64,000 bases of DNA from positions 124,001-188,000 of the forward strand of contig NZ_JAHBBG010000002.1 of the NCBI RefSeq assembly GCF_019331715.1, in the 5' to 3' direction. This stretch comes from Bifidobacterium simiiventris (GTDB taxonomy: Bacteria; Actinomycetota; Actinomycetes; Actinomycetales; Bifidobacteriaceae). This document shows, in pieces, positions 36,713-44,065 of this stretch. A program made the position numbers and the translations under genes. Position 1 is the first letter of the stretch. Each line of letters starts with the position of its first letter. A model generated the notes under the pieces. The model had not been told where the DNA came from and made no database searches. It saw nothing but the letters and a program-made list of their open reading frames with translations.

Positions 36713-37582
36713 ATGCCGAACATGCACACGAAACGCCAGTCTCACGCCCAAGGCATATTCTCACGTATCGGCGCACGGGTGCGCGAATACTACGGGGCGC
36801 GTCCACGCGGGTATCTTACCGGGGCGTTCGCCGTGCTGCTGTCGGTTGTCGTGCTGTGCCTGCCCAGCGCCTACGCGGTCGAAGGCCCCGGCCCCACCGC
36901 CGACGTGCTTGGCAAGACGGGCGGCAAGAACGTCATCACCGTCACCGGAGCCGACACGCATCGGGACACCGGCAAGCTGCTGCTCGTCACCGTCAACGCG
37001 TCCGGCGTGCCCGGCTATCCGGTCACCAACGCGCAGACCCTGTGGGCGTGGCTCGACCCGCAGCAGACCGTCATGCCGCAGGAGGCCGTCGTGCCGGTCG
37101 GCCAGAGCGCCGAGGAATACCAGAAGGAAAGCGAGAAGGAGATGACCTCCTCGCAAGGATCCGCGACCGCCGCCGCGCTTGCGTACGCGAAACAGACGCT
37201 CGGCATCGACACGGACGGTGTGACGGTCACCATGCACGTCGACGACATCGGCGGCCCGTCCGCGGGCATGATGTACTCGCTCGGCCTGATCGACAAACTC
37301 ACCGAAACGGATGAGACGGGCGGCCAGACGATCGCCGGCACCGGCACGATGTCGAAGAACGGCAAGGTCGGCGCGATCGGCGGCATCAGGCTGAAGATGA
37401 TCGGCGCGAAACGCGACGGTGCGACATGGTTCCTCGCGCCCGAATCGAACTGCGACGAGGTCGTTGGCCATGTGCCGGCAGGGTTGCGCGACGTGAAGGT
37501 CGCGACGCTCGACGAGGCGTATCAGGCGCTGGTCGCGATCGGGAAGGGCGAGGGCGCGGACCTGCCGCACTGCACCGCCTGA
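36713..37582 (+). CDS. Lon-like (YlbL-type) membrane-anchored serine protease lacking PDZ
   Basis: A 289-aa protein with one N-terminal membrane helix (GAFAVLLSVVVLCLPSAY) and a C-terminal Lon proteolytic domain. The Ser/Lys dyad is visible in DDIGGPSAGMMYSLG and GGIRLKMIGAKRDG. Homologues of the YlbL group usually carry a PDZ domain between helix and protease; here TSSQGSATAAAL leads straight into the Lon domain. The ATG at 36713 has both GGAGG and a TAGTAT box 7 bases upstream. Confidence 0.85.
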   Translation: MPNMHTKRQSHAQGIFSRIGARVREYYGARPRGYLTGAFAVLLSVVVLCLPSAYAVEGPGPTADVLGKTGGKNVITVTGADTHRDTGKLLLVTVNASGVPGYPVTNAQTLWAWLDPQQTVMPQEAVVPVGQSAEEYQKESEKEMTSSQGSATAAALAYAKQTLGIDTDGVTVTMHVDDIGGPSAGMMYSLGLIDKLTETDETGGQTIAGTGTMSKNGKVGAIGGIRLKMIGAKRDGATWFLAPESNCDEVVGHVPAGLRDVKVATLDEAYQALVAIGKGEGADLPHCTA

Positions 37583-37697
37583 CGGCCGGGAAAGACATGT
37601 CCGGCAAGCGTGCGGATCATGCGCTCCGGAAGCGGATCGCATGATCGTTTGATGAGACGCGCCGCGCGTGTTAACGCGGCTGTTCCCCGCGGTTTGC

Positions 37698-37703
37698 TAA
37701 TGT
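37698..37703 (+). promoter_or_regulatory. -10 box TAATGT of the DUF3052 gene
   Basis: TAATGT is followed by 8 bases and the GTG at 37712; a second overlapping TAATGT starts at 37703. No Shine-Dalgarno is present, so the message is probably leaderless. Confidence 0.4.
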
Positions 37704-37711
37704 AATGTCCC

Positions 37712-38128
37712 GTGAATCAAACGGCATCTGATAACGCTGAAGAGTTCGGTTTCCACAAGGGCGACATCGTCCAGGAGTGGATGTGGGACGAAGACGTGGA
37801 CGATTCGATCCGCGCCAAGATCGAAGACCTGACCGGTGAGGATCTGGTCGACGAGGATTACGATTCCGCCGTGGACGGCGTGATCATCTGGTGGCGCGAC
37901 GGCGACGACGAGGACGAGCTATCCGACACCATCGTGGATGCCTACGCGGTGCTCGGCGACGACGGCCCGCTGTGGGTGCTCACCCCCAAGCCCGGTCGCC
38001 CGGGTGCGGCCAGCTCCAGCACCGTGCAGTCCGCTGCGAAGACCGCAGGCATGAACGCCGCCACGCCGCTGACCATCAGCAAGGACTGGAACGGCATTCA
38101 TCTGCGCGCCTTCGGCAAGGGACGCTGA
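37712..38128 (+). CDS. DUF3052 family protein
   Basis: The 138-aa acidic protein matches the actinobacterial DUF3052 family, with EEFGFHKGDIVQEWMWDEDVD at the start and DAYAVLGDDGPLWVLTPKPGRPG later. Function is unknown; it is cytoplasmic by sequence. It starts with GTG at 37712. The gene is the last host gene before the integrated element. Confidence 0.82.
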   Translation: MNQTASDNAEEFGFHKGDIVQEWMWDEDVDDSIRAKIEDLTGEDLVDEDYDSAVDGVIIWWRDGDDEDELSDTIVDAYAVLGDDGPLWVLTPKPGRPGAASSSTVQSAAKTAGMNAATPLTISKDWNGIHLRAFGKGR

Positions 38129-38305
38129 CGATCTTCGAAAACCTGAGTGGGGACGGTCCTGCATCGTCTCCGCTTTCTTGTATGCGGCTGCATGCGGCCT
38201 GGCGCGTGCCCGAAACGTGCACGGCTCTGACTGCCCTGACTTTCGATATGACAAAGCCCCGGAACCGTGTGATTTCACCGTGTGGTTTCCGAGGCTTGGC
38301 AGGCG

Positions 38306-38326
38306 GTGGGCGATGAGGGGCTCGAA
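38306..38326. other. attL core (left att repeat)
   Basis: The 21 bases starting GTGGGCGATGAGGGGCTCGA are identical to 46654-46674 at the 3' end of tRNA-Val, and flanking bases differ. Only the acceptor/T-arm part of the tRNA is duplicated here. Confidence 0.85.
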
Positions 38327-38444
38327 TCATCTTCACCCATGGCTGAGAATCGTTGGGAAATGGCCGCTTTGCCTTACAGGAGTAGGGTTGGGCGGCTTTT
38401 TCGTATTTCGGGAAATTACACCGAATTACACTGTTTTTTCAGAA

Positions 38445-38468
38445 AAATGTAGTCAAAATGTAGTCACG
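38445..38468 (+). repeat. candidate integrase arm-type sites, left end
   Basis: Two direct copies of TGTAGTCA lie within this 24-base stretch. The same 24 bases recur at 46572-46595 in the same orientation. Two ATTACAC repeats lie just upstream (38414-38430). Confidence 0.6.
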
Positions 38469-38475
38469 GATATGA

Positions 38476-38507
38476 GAAGAGCGCCAGACGTTAATCTGGC
38501 GCTCTTT
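38476..38507 (+). terminator. rho-independent terminator inside the left end of the element
   Basis: AAGAGCGCCAGA (38476-38487) pairs perfectly with TCTGGCGCTCTT (38494-38505) over a 6-base loop, and the run of Ts ends at 38507. It could insulate the element's leftward genes from host transcription entering from the left. Confidence 0.8.
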
Positions 38508-38597
38508 TGTGGCCTTGGCGGTGTTCCATGCCGCTGCGGCCGAACCATCTATAACCAACAGCGCAATCCAGTGATTGTTTTGTTGACGGTTCCAATT

Positions 38598-39008
38598 CTA
38601 GAGGTCGGCTTGCGTGAACGCGCCAACCTCGCTGTCCAGGTCGAACAATGGGTCATCGTCCTGCTGCTGGCGGATCGCGTCGAGCTTGGCTGCGGCGTCT
38701 ACCAGCTGGCGGGCGATGCCGGGCAGGTCACGCGGGGCCGTGTCCGCCGACTCCATGGCCGCGTGCAGGCGGCGAACCACCAAACGAAGACAGTCCTCGT
38801 AGTCGGGCGGGACGCCGTTCACGATGTCGTCCAGTTGGCTGTTGGTGATCTCGTGACGCCGGGGTTTCGTAACACGTTTCGTATCAGCGGTGACGCTGCC
38901 GTGCTCGTGCTGGCGGGATGCCTTGACGCGGCACGCCGCAGAGCAGTATTTGCGCGGCCTACCGGTCGATTGGGCTGGTAGCTGCTTGCCGCAATACCGG
39001 CATTTCAT
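38598..39008 (-). CDS. element protein with N-terminal zinc-finger motif
   Basis: The 136-aa protein starts with a CxxC-x(n)-C-x3-C type motif (MKCRYCGKQLP, then GRPRKYCSAACR) and continues with charged helices (LRLVVRRLHAAMES, IARQLVDAAAKLDAI). This arrangement occurs in small phage proteins, some annotated as small terminase subunits; that role is possible in a satellite but unproven. It is the last gene of the leftward cluster before attL. Confidence 0.6.
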   Translation of the reverse strand: MKCRYCGKQLPAQSTGRPRKYCSAACRVKASRQHEHGSVTADTKRVTKPRRHEITNSQLDDIVNGVPPDYEDCLRLVVRRLHAAMESADTAPRDLPGIARQLVDAAAKLDAIRQQQDDDPLFDLDSEVGAFTQADL

Positions 39009-39112
39009 CGTTAACTGCTCCTAGTTTCGTATCAAGGGCCTAGCCCGGGGAGAGATCGGCCCTGTGCCCGAGGTGGCTGCCAGACCGGGCGGGAGGATAC
39101 CCCACCGTGGGT

Positions 39113-39442
39113 CTACCAGTCGCCGCTCGTCATCAACGGCAGGGACGTCGATCGTATCATCTGTTTTCCGGCGAGCAGCGCGCGAGCGTACGTGTCGCTC
39201 TTGTTGCTTTTGAGTCGATTGCAACGACGATGCACGAGACGGCAGTTGCTGAAGTCCAATGGATCGCCGCCACGTGACACAGGCACGAGTTCGTCGACCT
39301 CCGCGCTCAATAGATGCGGAGTGCGCAGGCTCTTGTCGACCGGCTTGCCGCAGATCGCACACACGTCATAGGCGGCAAGCACTCGCTTGCGCAGCTGGTC
39401 ACGCCGCCAACCGTTAGCCCTGCGTGGATTCGGGCGGGACAT
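39113..39442 (-). CDS. HNH endonuclease
   Basis: This 109-aa protein has a basic N terminus, the zinc pair CAICGKPV and the HNH core SAEVDELVPVSRGGD followed by CRLVHRRCNRLKSNK with the second cysteine pair. The usual first His of the DH motif is Glu (VDEL), a variant also known in phage HNH proteins (from memory). In phages such enzymes sit near terminase genes and aid DNA packaging. It overlaps the following 74-aa gene by 29 bases. Confidence 0.8.
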   Translation of the reverse strand: MSRPNPRRANGWRRDQLRKRVLAAYDVCAICGKPVDKSLRTPHLLSAEVDELVPVSRGGDPLDFSNCRLVHRRCNRLKSNKSDTYARALLAGKQMIRSTSLPLMTSGDW

Positions 39443-39638
39443 TGGCGAGCTGTCCGAGCGTGGCGGCGATCCTGTCGAGCGCGTCCGCGATCCGGCAGCG
39501 TGCTTCGAGATCGATGATGACGCTTTCGGCGGCTAGGTTGTTTGTCGTTTTGGCTCGGTTGAGTCGTGCGGTCAGAGTGTCGCCGCGCTGGTTGGCCGGG
39601 ATATTCATAACGTCCTCGAATGTCTTACTGGTCTTCAT
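39414..39638 (-). CDS. small element protein, unknown
   Basis: A 74-aa protein (starts MKTSKTFEDVMNIPA) with a helical, heptad-like middle (LEARCRIADALDRIAATLGQL). It lies between capsid and HNH genes, overlapping the latter. Its size and place would fit a head-completion or scaffold-like factor, but no family is recognised. Confidence 0.5.
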   Translation of the reverse strand: MKTSKTFEDVMNIPANQRGDTLTARLNRAKTTNNLAAESVIIDLEARCRIADALDRIAATLGQLANVPPESTQG

Positions 39639-39653
39639 GGTTGGCGTGGTCCT

Positions 39654-40529
39654 TTACTTGGTCGTGGTGGTCTGGTTGACAGTGAGCACTGCGAGGTGGT
39701 TCGGGTAGGGGATTCCCCAGCCTATGCGCACGGTGATGCGCACGCCGAACGAATCCTTCTCGAAGTAACGGTCGTCTGTACGGCTCACGGTGATCTGACC
39801 ACTGGCGCTGTACACGTCTTTCGAGCTGTTGACGAGAATCTTGCCGTCCGGGGCCATGTTGTCGAGGTAGACGGGCACGCCGAACAGGGCGGGGGTGGGT
39901 TCGTTGGCTACGTCGGGGTTAATCATTGGCTGGCCTTCGGCGTATCGCATTTTCAGCAGGTACGCCCATGTTCCGTATCCCATGACGAGGGCCGTGGGGG
40001 TGCCTCCGTTGGCGCTTACCTGTGCGATTGCGTCTATGATCGGGTCGAGCTTGTTGGTGATGTTCCCGCCTTGGATGATGCCGGGGTAGTTGAACAGGCC
40101 GGTTGGCTTCGATTCGGGTTGTCCGTCCGTGGGGGCGGGGTTCTGCCAGAATATGGCGTTGATCTTCTCCGTGATGCTCTTACGCATTCCCTCGGTGATG
40201 ACGGTGACGACGTCCGCGCCGCTGCCTCCGGCCGTGGCGTTTCCGTCCGCCGTGGCGTTGCTTTCGTTGGTGAACACGTTCAGTAGCGCGACTTTCTGCG
40301 TTTTTACCGCCAGTTCCTTGGCGTGTGTGTCGGATTCCTTGATTTCCTCACCTTCGGCGACGATCTGCGCGGCGCTGAGACTGCCGACGTAGGGCAGGTA
40401 GAGCGATGGATAGTCGCCGGTGATGTCGCCGGCCGTGGTCGCTTGGGTGAATACCGCCGCGTTGGGGATGACGAGTGATGCGGGGCGTGCTGCCGCGCTG
40501 CCGTAACCGGCCATTGATTCCGTTGTCAT
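39654..40529 (-). CDS. phage major capsid protein, HK97-fold
   Basis: The 291-aa protein shows the typical late region of HK97-type capsid proteins (ALFGVPVYLDNMAPDGKI, RYFEKDSFGVRITVRIGWG) and a middle stretch TALVMGYGTWAYLLKMRY. It begins directly with the shell domain and lacks a long delta scaffold. The start at 40529 follows AAAGGAAC. It is the only virion gene seen in the element: no portal, protease or tail gene flanks it. A hairpin upstream separates it from the small genes. Confidence 0.85.
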   Translation of the reverse strand: MTTESMAGYGSAAARPASLVIPNAAVFTQATTAGDITGDYPSLYLPYVGSLSAAQIVAEGEEIKESDTHAKELAVKTQKVALLNVFTNESNATADGNATAGGSGADVVTVITEGMRKSITEKINAIFWQNPAPTDGQPESKPTGLFNYPGIIQGGNITNKLDPIIDAIAQVSANGGTPTALVMGYGTWAYLLKMRYAEGQPMINPDVANEPTPALFGVPVYLDNMAPDGKILVNSSKDVYSASGQITVSRTDDRYFEKDSFGVRITVRIGWGIPYPNHLAVLTVNQTTTTK

Positions 40530-40576
40530 GTTGTTGTTCCTTTGCTGGTTGCGCGTCCCTGCGCTGCATATGAGAA

Positions 40577-40613
40577 AGCGGCCGGGGCGCTGTGGGTGCG
40601 CCGTCCGGCCGCT
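40577..40613 (-). terminator. hairpin upstream of the capsid gene
   Basis: AGCGGCCGG (40577-40585) pairs with CCGGCCGCT (40605-40613), with further G/C pairs inside. On the minus strand the stem is followed by TTTCTC. It would end or attenuate the transcript of the small genes before the capsid gene. Confidence 0.5.
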
Positions 40614-40636
40614 GACTGCAAACAAAAGTGCTGCGT

Positions 40637-40810
40637 TTATTCTACATCATGTCTGGCTTGTTCCTCGAGTCGTTTGCATTGCTGTTTCCAGAAGCGTTTC
40701 CCGGCACGATGCCTTGCGCTTTCGATGGTGAGGGACTGTATCCAACGGATAAGCTCACGGCGGGTCATGTGCCGGTACGGTTCCGGCTCCAAATCGTCCG
40801 GCTCACTCAC
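40637..40810 (-). CDS. 57-aa element protein, GTG start
   Basis: A short open frame (begins VSEPDDLEPEPYRHM, ends ARHDVE) starts with GTG at 40810, overlapping the stop of the preceding small gene, with AGGGAG as ribosome binding site. It is charged and helical (RRELIRWIQSLTIESARHR). No family is recognised. The overlap with its neighbour supports translation. Confidence 0.6.
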   Translation of the reverse strand: MSEPDDLEPEPYRHMTRRELIRWIQSLTIESARHRAGKRFWKQQCKRLEEQARHDVE

Positions 40811-40970
40811 GGGGCGGCTCCCTCATGTCGTTGCGACGCTTGAGTTCGTCGGCGATCCTGCATAGGGCTTGCAGCATGTCGTCACGCTGACCGCCTGCGG
40901 CTAGTTCCTGTAGGTATCGCGCCTCGAGCGAGGCCGGTCTACGATTGCGGTGTCTGCGGTGTCTTGGCAT
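40803..40970 (-). CDS. 55-aa basic element protein
   Basis: This frame begins MPRHRRHRNRRPASLEA and has a basic N terminus followed by a helix (QRDDMLQALCRIADELKRR). GAAGGAG precedes the ATG at 40970. It overlaps both neighbours, as is usual in compact phage gene clusters. Function unknown. Confidence 0.55.
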   Translation of the reverse strand: MPRHRRHRNRRPASLEARYLQELAAGGQRDDMLQALCRIADELKRRNDMREPPRE

Positions 40971-41080
40971 TCGGTTTTCTCCTTCCATTCCTTCGCCAGT
41001 CGTCGCATGAGGGTGTCGTAACGTTCCTGACGTTCGTCCTGATCCAGGCGGCGGCCGGCGTGCCTGTGCAGTTTCGCCAT
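40901..41080 (-). CDS. 59-aa charged element protein
   Basis: The frame begins MAKLHRHAGRRLDQDERQ; GGAGG stands 8 bases before the ATG at 41080. It is rich in Arg and Glu and predicted helical. It overlaps the next small gene by 70 bases. Function unknown. Confidence 0.5.
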   Translation of the reverse strand: MAKLHRHAGRRLDQDERQERYDTLMRRLAKEWKEKTECQDTADTAIVDRPRSRRDTYRN

Positions 41081-41130
41081 ACGGGTTTCCTCCATTCGTT
41101 TGATTCGGTGCCGGTAGACGGCGGGTATCC

Positions 41131-41514
41131 TCACGAGCACGCTTCGATGATCTCCGGTATGTGGGCCGTCTCCCATGCGACCACCTCGGCGAGGTCGTCC
41201 AGCCACGTTTGCAGCAGTTCGGTCTTGGTGGCGAGGTCGGCGAGTTCGTCGGGCGTGCTGTCGCTCCAGTAGACGCCGCTGTTCTGGATGCTGTTGGAGC
41301 CGGTGCCGTCCGTGAACACGTCGGACGCGAACGATACGGCGAACGGGTCAAGGTCGCTGTCGAACACGACGATCGTGTCGCGGTCGGGTGACTCGGGCGG
41401 GTAGCGCTCGAACCTCCAGCCCGGCGAGTGCTCGAGCTGCAAGCGGGGCAATGGTGGCAGCTTGGCGAGGATGCGTTTCATGTCCTCGGGCGAGTTGCGT
41501 TTCACCGGGCGCAT
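41131..41514 (-). CDS. element protein, main part of a gene put out of frame by a C12 tract
   Basis: This 127-aa frame starts at MRPVKRNSPEDMKR and has the acidic stretch TIVVFDSDLDPFAV plus a helical C terminus. A better start (ATG at 41575) overlaps the upstream stop as ATGA and encodes MSTEKITPPP, but a run of 12 C on the coding strand throws it out of frame. With 11 C, the frame would read through DVRPYSEEDY into this protein. Expression may therefore depend on slippage at the tract, or the base count may be an assembly error. Function unknown. Confidence 0.55.
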   Translation of the reverse strand: MRPVKRNSPEDMKRILAKLPPLPRLQLEHSPGWRFERYPPESPDRDTIVVFDSDLDPFAVSFASDVFTDGTGSNSIQNSGVYWSDSTPDELADLATKTELLQTWLDDLAEVVAWETAHIPEIIEACS

Positions 41515-41544
41515 GTAGTCCTCCTCCGAATACGGTCGAACGTC

Positions 41545-41556
41545 GGGGGGGGGGGG
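41545..41556. repeat. 12-bp G:C homopolymer in coding sequence
   Basis: Twelve consecutive G (C on the coding strand) lie six codons after the ATG at 41575. Loss of one base joins that start in frame with the frame ending at 41131. Such tracts are prone to slipped-strand mispairing and to sequencing error. Confidence 0.8.
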
Positions 41557-41571
41557 TGATCTTTTCCGTGC

Positions 41572-41958
41572 TCATTGTCTGTTCCTTTCCTCGGGTTGGT
41601 TTGCTTCACTGGATGCCGGCCGGCGTCCCGCGTCCGTCGTGGCGTCGCCAACCGCCGTGTCGGACGTGTGGCGGTGGATGTCGGCCGGCTTGCGATCCCA
41701 GCGTGGCGACGCGCGGGGTTTCACCGGGTCGATCTGCTGGGCGAGTATCAGCATGGACGCGCCGGTTATCGCGGCATCCTGCGGATGGACGGGCACACGG
41801 ATAACGATGTCGTGGCCGCTGCAAGACTGGATCGCGTGCGCGCAAGCGCGGAGGACTTGGCCGGCGATCCGTTGCGCGTCCCTGCGGGGCTTCGACACGT
41901 CCGCGTCCGAGTCCGCGACCGAGAACTTGACCGGGATCATGCCCACGTGGTTCACCAT
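41572..41958 (-). CDS. 128-aa element protein, unknown
   Basis: The protein begins MVNHVGMIPVKFSVADSD and has a mixed alpha/beta region (VLRACAHAIQSCSGHDIVIRV) and a polar C-terminal tail. It may be a small single-domain protein; I do not recognise the family. GAGGGGG lies before the ATG at 41958. Its stop overlaps the next gene's ATG (ATGA), which supports the start of that frameshifted neighbour. Confidence 0.55.
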   Translation of the reverse strand: MVNHVGMIPVKFSVADSDADVSKPRRDAQRIAGQVLRACAHAIQSCSGHDIVIRVPVHPQDAAITGASMLILAQQIDPVKPRASPRWDRKPADIHRHTSDTAVGDATTDAGRRPASSEANQPEERNRQ

Positions 41959-42263
41959 GATTCCGCCCCCTCGAACATGAGTTGCCCCGGACTCGAAGTC
42001 GAACCTCGATGCAGTCGGCGAGCGCCGTGATCTTTCGGTTCGTCGGGTAGGGTGATGCCGGTCTGGTTGACGATCTGGGCGGCCTGGCAGAGCGGGCATG
42101 AGATGTGTGTGACGGTGGCGGTTGTGCTGTGTTCGGCGTGGGTGACGTTGGTTTGTGTCTGGGTGAAGTTGAGTCGTTTGCCGCACCATGTGATTACGGT
42201 GTCGTCTTCGCGCCATTCGACTATGTCGTGGTCGGTTATGGTGACGTCTGTCATACGGTTCAT
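41952..42263 (-). CDS. 103-aa element protein with a lone CxxC
   Basis: The protein (starts MNRMTDVTITDHDIV) contains THISCPLCQAAQ and WCGKRLNF, which may form a small zinc site. It is the first gene left of the candidate origin region. Two in-frame ATGs (42263, 42254) are possible. Function unknown. Confidence 0.5.
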   Translation of the reverse strand: MNRMTDVTITDHDIVEWREDDTVITWCGKRLNFTQTQTNVTHAEHSTTATVTHISCPLCQAAQIVNQTGITLPDEPKDHGARRLHRGSTSSPGQLMFEGAESW

Positions 42264-42338
42264 GATCGGTGCTCGATTCTGGGTGTGAATGTGGCGTGAG
42301 GTGTTGTGGTCATTGGGTTTTGAGGGTGTGTGGTGTAT

Positions 42339-42467
42339 TAGTTCCCCACGGGGTCATTATCCGTAACGGGGTAGTATTCTGGGGTAGTATTCACGCCTAC
42401 TCCTGTAAGGGTTTGAATTGTGCCCCGATTAGTACCCCTTTACGGATAATGAGGTGGTGGGGAACTA
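42339..42467. other. candidate replication origin: long inverted repeat with internal repeats
   Basis: The left arm (ATTAGTTCCCCAC, then GTCATTATCCGTAA, then GGGGTA) is repeated in inverted form on the right (TACCCC, TTTACGGATAATGA, GTGGGGAACTAAT), giving arms of ~37 bases with few mismatches. Between them, GGGGTAGTATTC occurs twice in direct repeat. The right arm runs into the stop codon of the helicase gene. Its place next to a RepA-type helicase suggests the element's origin; a strong bidirectional terminator is the alternative. Confidence 0.5.
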
Positions 42468-43619
42468 ATCGGCGTCCATGTCGTCCGAATCATCGTTCAC
42501 GCTCCATATGTGCCCCTGTCCGCGTCCGGTGTGGTTCGGATCGGGGGCGGATGAGATAAGGCCGGGATGTCGCTCCCTCACCTTGCGAAGCTGTTTGACG
42601 GTGTACCCGCGTTCGTCGGCGGCGGTCTTGATCTTGTCGAACGGGGTGGGGCCGTGCTCGGTCAGATAGTCGATGATCCAATCGGCCACTTCGCCGCGAC
42701 TCCTGCGCGGGGATTCCGCGAACGCGACACTCATGTTCTTGTTGATGACCTCGTTAACGTTGCGTTCGGTCGGCATGAAACCGGTGATCTTCGGTACGCT
42801 GAACACTCGGTTGGCGTCGTCGGTGATGTCGCATGAGATGAGGCCGTATGAATAGGATTGGTCCTGTGCGGTCGTGTAGGACGATTTGTCGATGGTCAGC
42901 ACGCAATCGCCGTTGTCGTCGTCGCGGGCGACCAAGAGCAGTGATCTGATGGCGTCGCGGAAGGCATGGGAGCCGCTTATCTTGTCGCTGGCGTAGCCGC
43001 CGCCCTTGTTGAAGTGCAGGATGCCGACCACGGCGATATCGAGGTCGGCCGCGAACTTCGCCAACGGGTCGAGCGCTCTTCTCACGTCGTCGCGCTTGTT
43101 GCTGTCGCCGTCCATCGCCGACGTGATGGGGTCAATTATCCACATGCGGATGCGGTTTCGCTTGAAGCTCTCCGCAAGCGCGGGCAGGTCTTCCGGGATG
43201 CGCACGCCGGAGTCTCCGTATTGGTCGGCCATCCCATAGAACGCGATCCGTTCCAAGTCCGCGCCCTCGGCCTCGAGTCTCATGCTCTGCATCGATTCCG
43301 TGTCCTCGATACCGCTGACCGCCACGTTGACCGGCGTGCCCTTCCAGTCGCCGTCCAACAGTCCCTTGGTGGCGAGCGCCGCACGGTAGAGGATCAGGGT
43401 GGACTTCGAGACGCCGGCGCGGCCGGCTATCAAGGTGATCGTGCCGACCGGGATCAGGGGATAGTCGATGAACCGGGGCGCGTGGCGTTCCACGGCGGAC
43501 GCGGGCGTGACTTTCGGCTGGCGCGAGCCATTGGCCGAGTCAAGCATGGTCGCCCGGTCGGCCGCTGCGGTGACGGTGATCTTGGGTGCCGGTTTTATCC
43601 TGGTCATTGTCTGGGTCAT
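42465..43619 (-). CDS. RepA/DnaB-like AAA ATPase helicase
   Basis: The 384-aa protein has a RecA-like ATPase domain of the RepA/AAA_25 type: Walker A LIAGRAGVSKST near residue 67, Walker B RMWIIDPITSAM and GILHFNKGGG, a hallmark of plasmid/satellite RepA helicases. The C-terminal ~70 residues form a winged-helix-like region (GEVADWIIDYLTEHG). It probably drives replication of the excised element. AAGGAGG stands before the ATG at 43619. Confidence 0.82.
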   Translation of the reverse strand: MTQTMTRIKPAPKITVTAAADRATMLDSANGSRQPKVTPASAVERHAPRFIDYPLIPVGTITLIAGRAGVSKSTLILYRAALATKGLLDGDWKGTPVNVAVSGIEDTESMQSMRLEAEGADLERIAFYGMADQYGDSGVRIPEDLPALAESFKRNRIRMWIIDPITSAMDGDSNKRDDVRRALDPLAKFAADLDIAVVGILHFNKGGGYASDKISGSHAFRDAIRSLLLVARDDDNGDCVLTIDKSSYTTAQDQSYSYGLISCDITDDANRVFSVPKITGFMPTERNVNEVINKNMSVAFAESPRRSRGEVADWIIDYLTEHGPTPFDKIKTAADERGYTVKQLRKVRERHPGLISSAPDPNHTGRGQGHIWSVNDDSDDMDAD

Positions 43620-44065
43620 GCGTCTACCTCCTTGGGCCGGCGAGTGCCGCTGCCAGTGCCTTGTTGTAGCGGGCGGTGTATGGGTTGCTGATGGTCTGAC
43701 GACTGCCTTGGGGCCATATGCCGTACTGGTATTCGAGTTGTTGGCAGCAGCGCAGTCGGTTCAGGTATTGTCTGTAGGCGGCGACGTTGCGAAGATATTC
43801 GGCTTCGAGTTGGTAGTTGCGGCGGGAAACTGGGATACTGGAAGCGTTCGGGTTCGTCATAGTCTGAACATCCCTTCTTCTCTCCTTGAAGGTTTGCCCC
43901 GCGCTTTCGTATCCTTTCGGCGCGGGGTTTTCTCGTATCCGGTGGCATTATCAGCAGCGCGAGCAACAGCAGTGCGAGGATGATTCTGTATTCCTCGAGC
44001 TGCACCAGAAGCGCGGCCGTGAACGACAGCAGCAGCGATACCAGGATGCGGATTTCATGCAGCAT
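43616..44065 (-). CDS. possible small membrane protein overlapping the 78-aa gene
   Basis: The first ~40 residues (MLHEIRILVSLLLSF, then a second hydrophobic run IILALLLLALLIMP) look like a membrane hairpin, and the ATG overlaps the end of the upstream gene. The downstream half, however, overlaps the 78-aa gene in another frame and looks like its shadow. The membrane part may be real; the full length is doubtful. Confidence 0.35.
   Translation of the reverse strand: MLHEIRILVSLLLSFTAALLVQLEEYRIILALLLLALLIMPPDTRKPRAERIRKRGANLQGEKKGCSDYDEPERFQYPSFPPQLPTRSRISSQRRRLQTIPEPTALLPTTRIPVRHMAPRQSSDHQQPIHRPLQQGTGSGTRRPKEVDA
43624..43860 (-). CDS. 78-aa element protein, unknown
   Basis: The protein begins MTNPNASSIPVSRRNYQL and is helical with a Tyr/Arg-rich core (LRNVAAYRQYLNRLRCC). 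GAAGGGATG precedes the ATG. Its stop lies 4 bases before the helicase ATG, suggesting co-translation with the helicase. Function unknown. Confidence 0.6.
   Translation of the reverse strand: MTNPNASSIPVSRRNYQLEAEYLRNVAAYRQYLNRLRCCQQLEYQYGIWPQGSRQTISNPYTARYNKALAAALAGPRR

Larger units (their letters stand above)
38129..38597. other. 469-bp region with attL, arm sites and hairpins
   Basis: No protein is supported here. From left to right it holds a hairpin with arms AAGCCCCGGAACC (38254-38266) and GGTTTCCGAGGCTT (38284-38297), whose T-rich exit is on the minus strand. Next come the attL core (38306-38326) and a weak GCCGC/GCGGC hairpin followed by five Ts (38363-38401). The duplicated integrase-arm candidates (38445-38468) and a strong terminator (38476-38507) complete it. 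Confidence 0.6.

Noticed and set aside
38306-38326. A second tRNA-Val gene or tRNA pseudogene at the left end
   Set aside because: Only 21 bp of the tRNA 3' end are present; this is an attachment-site duplication.
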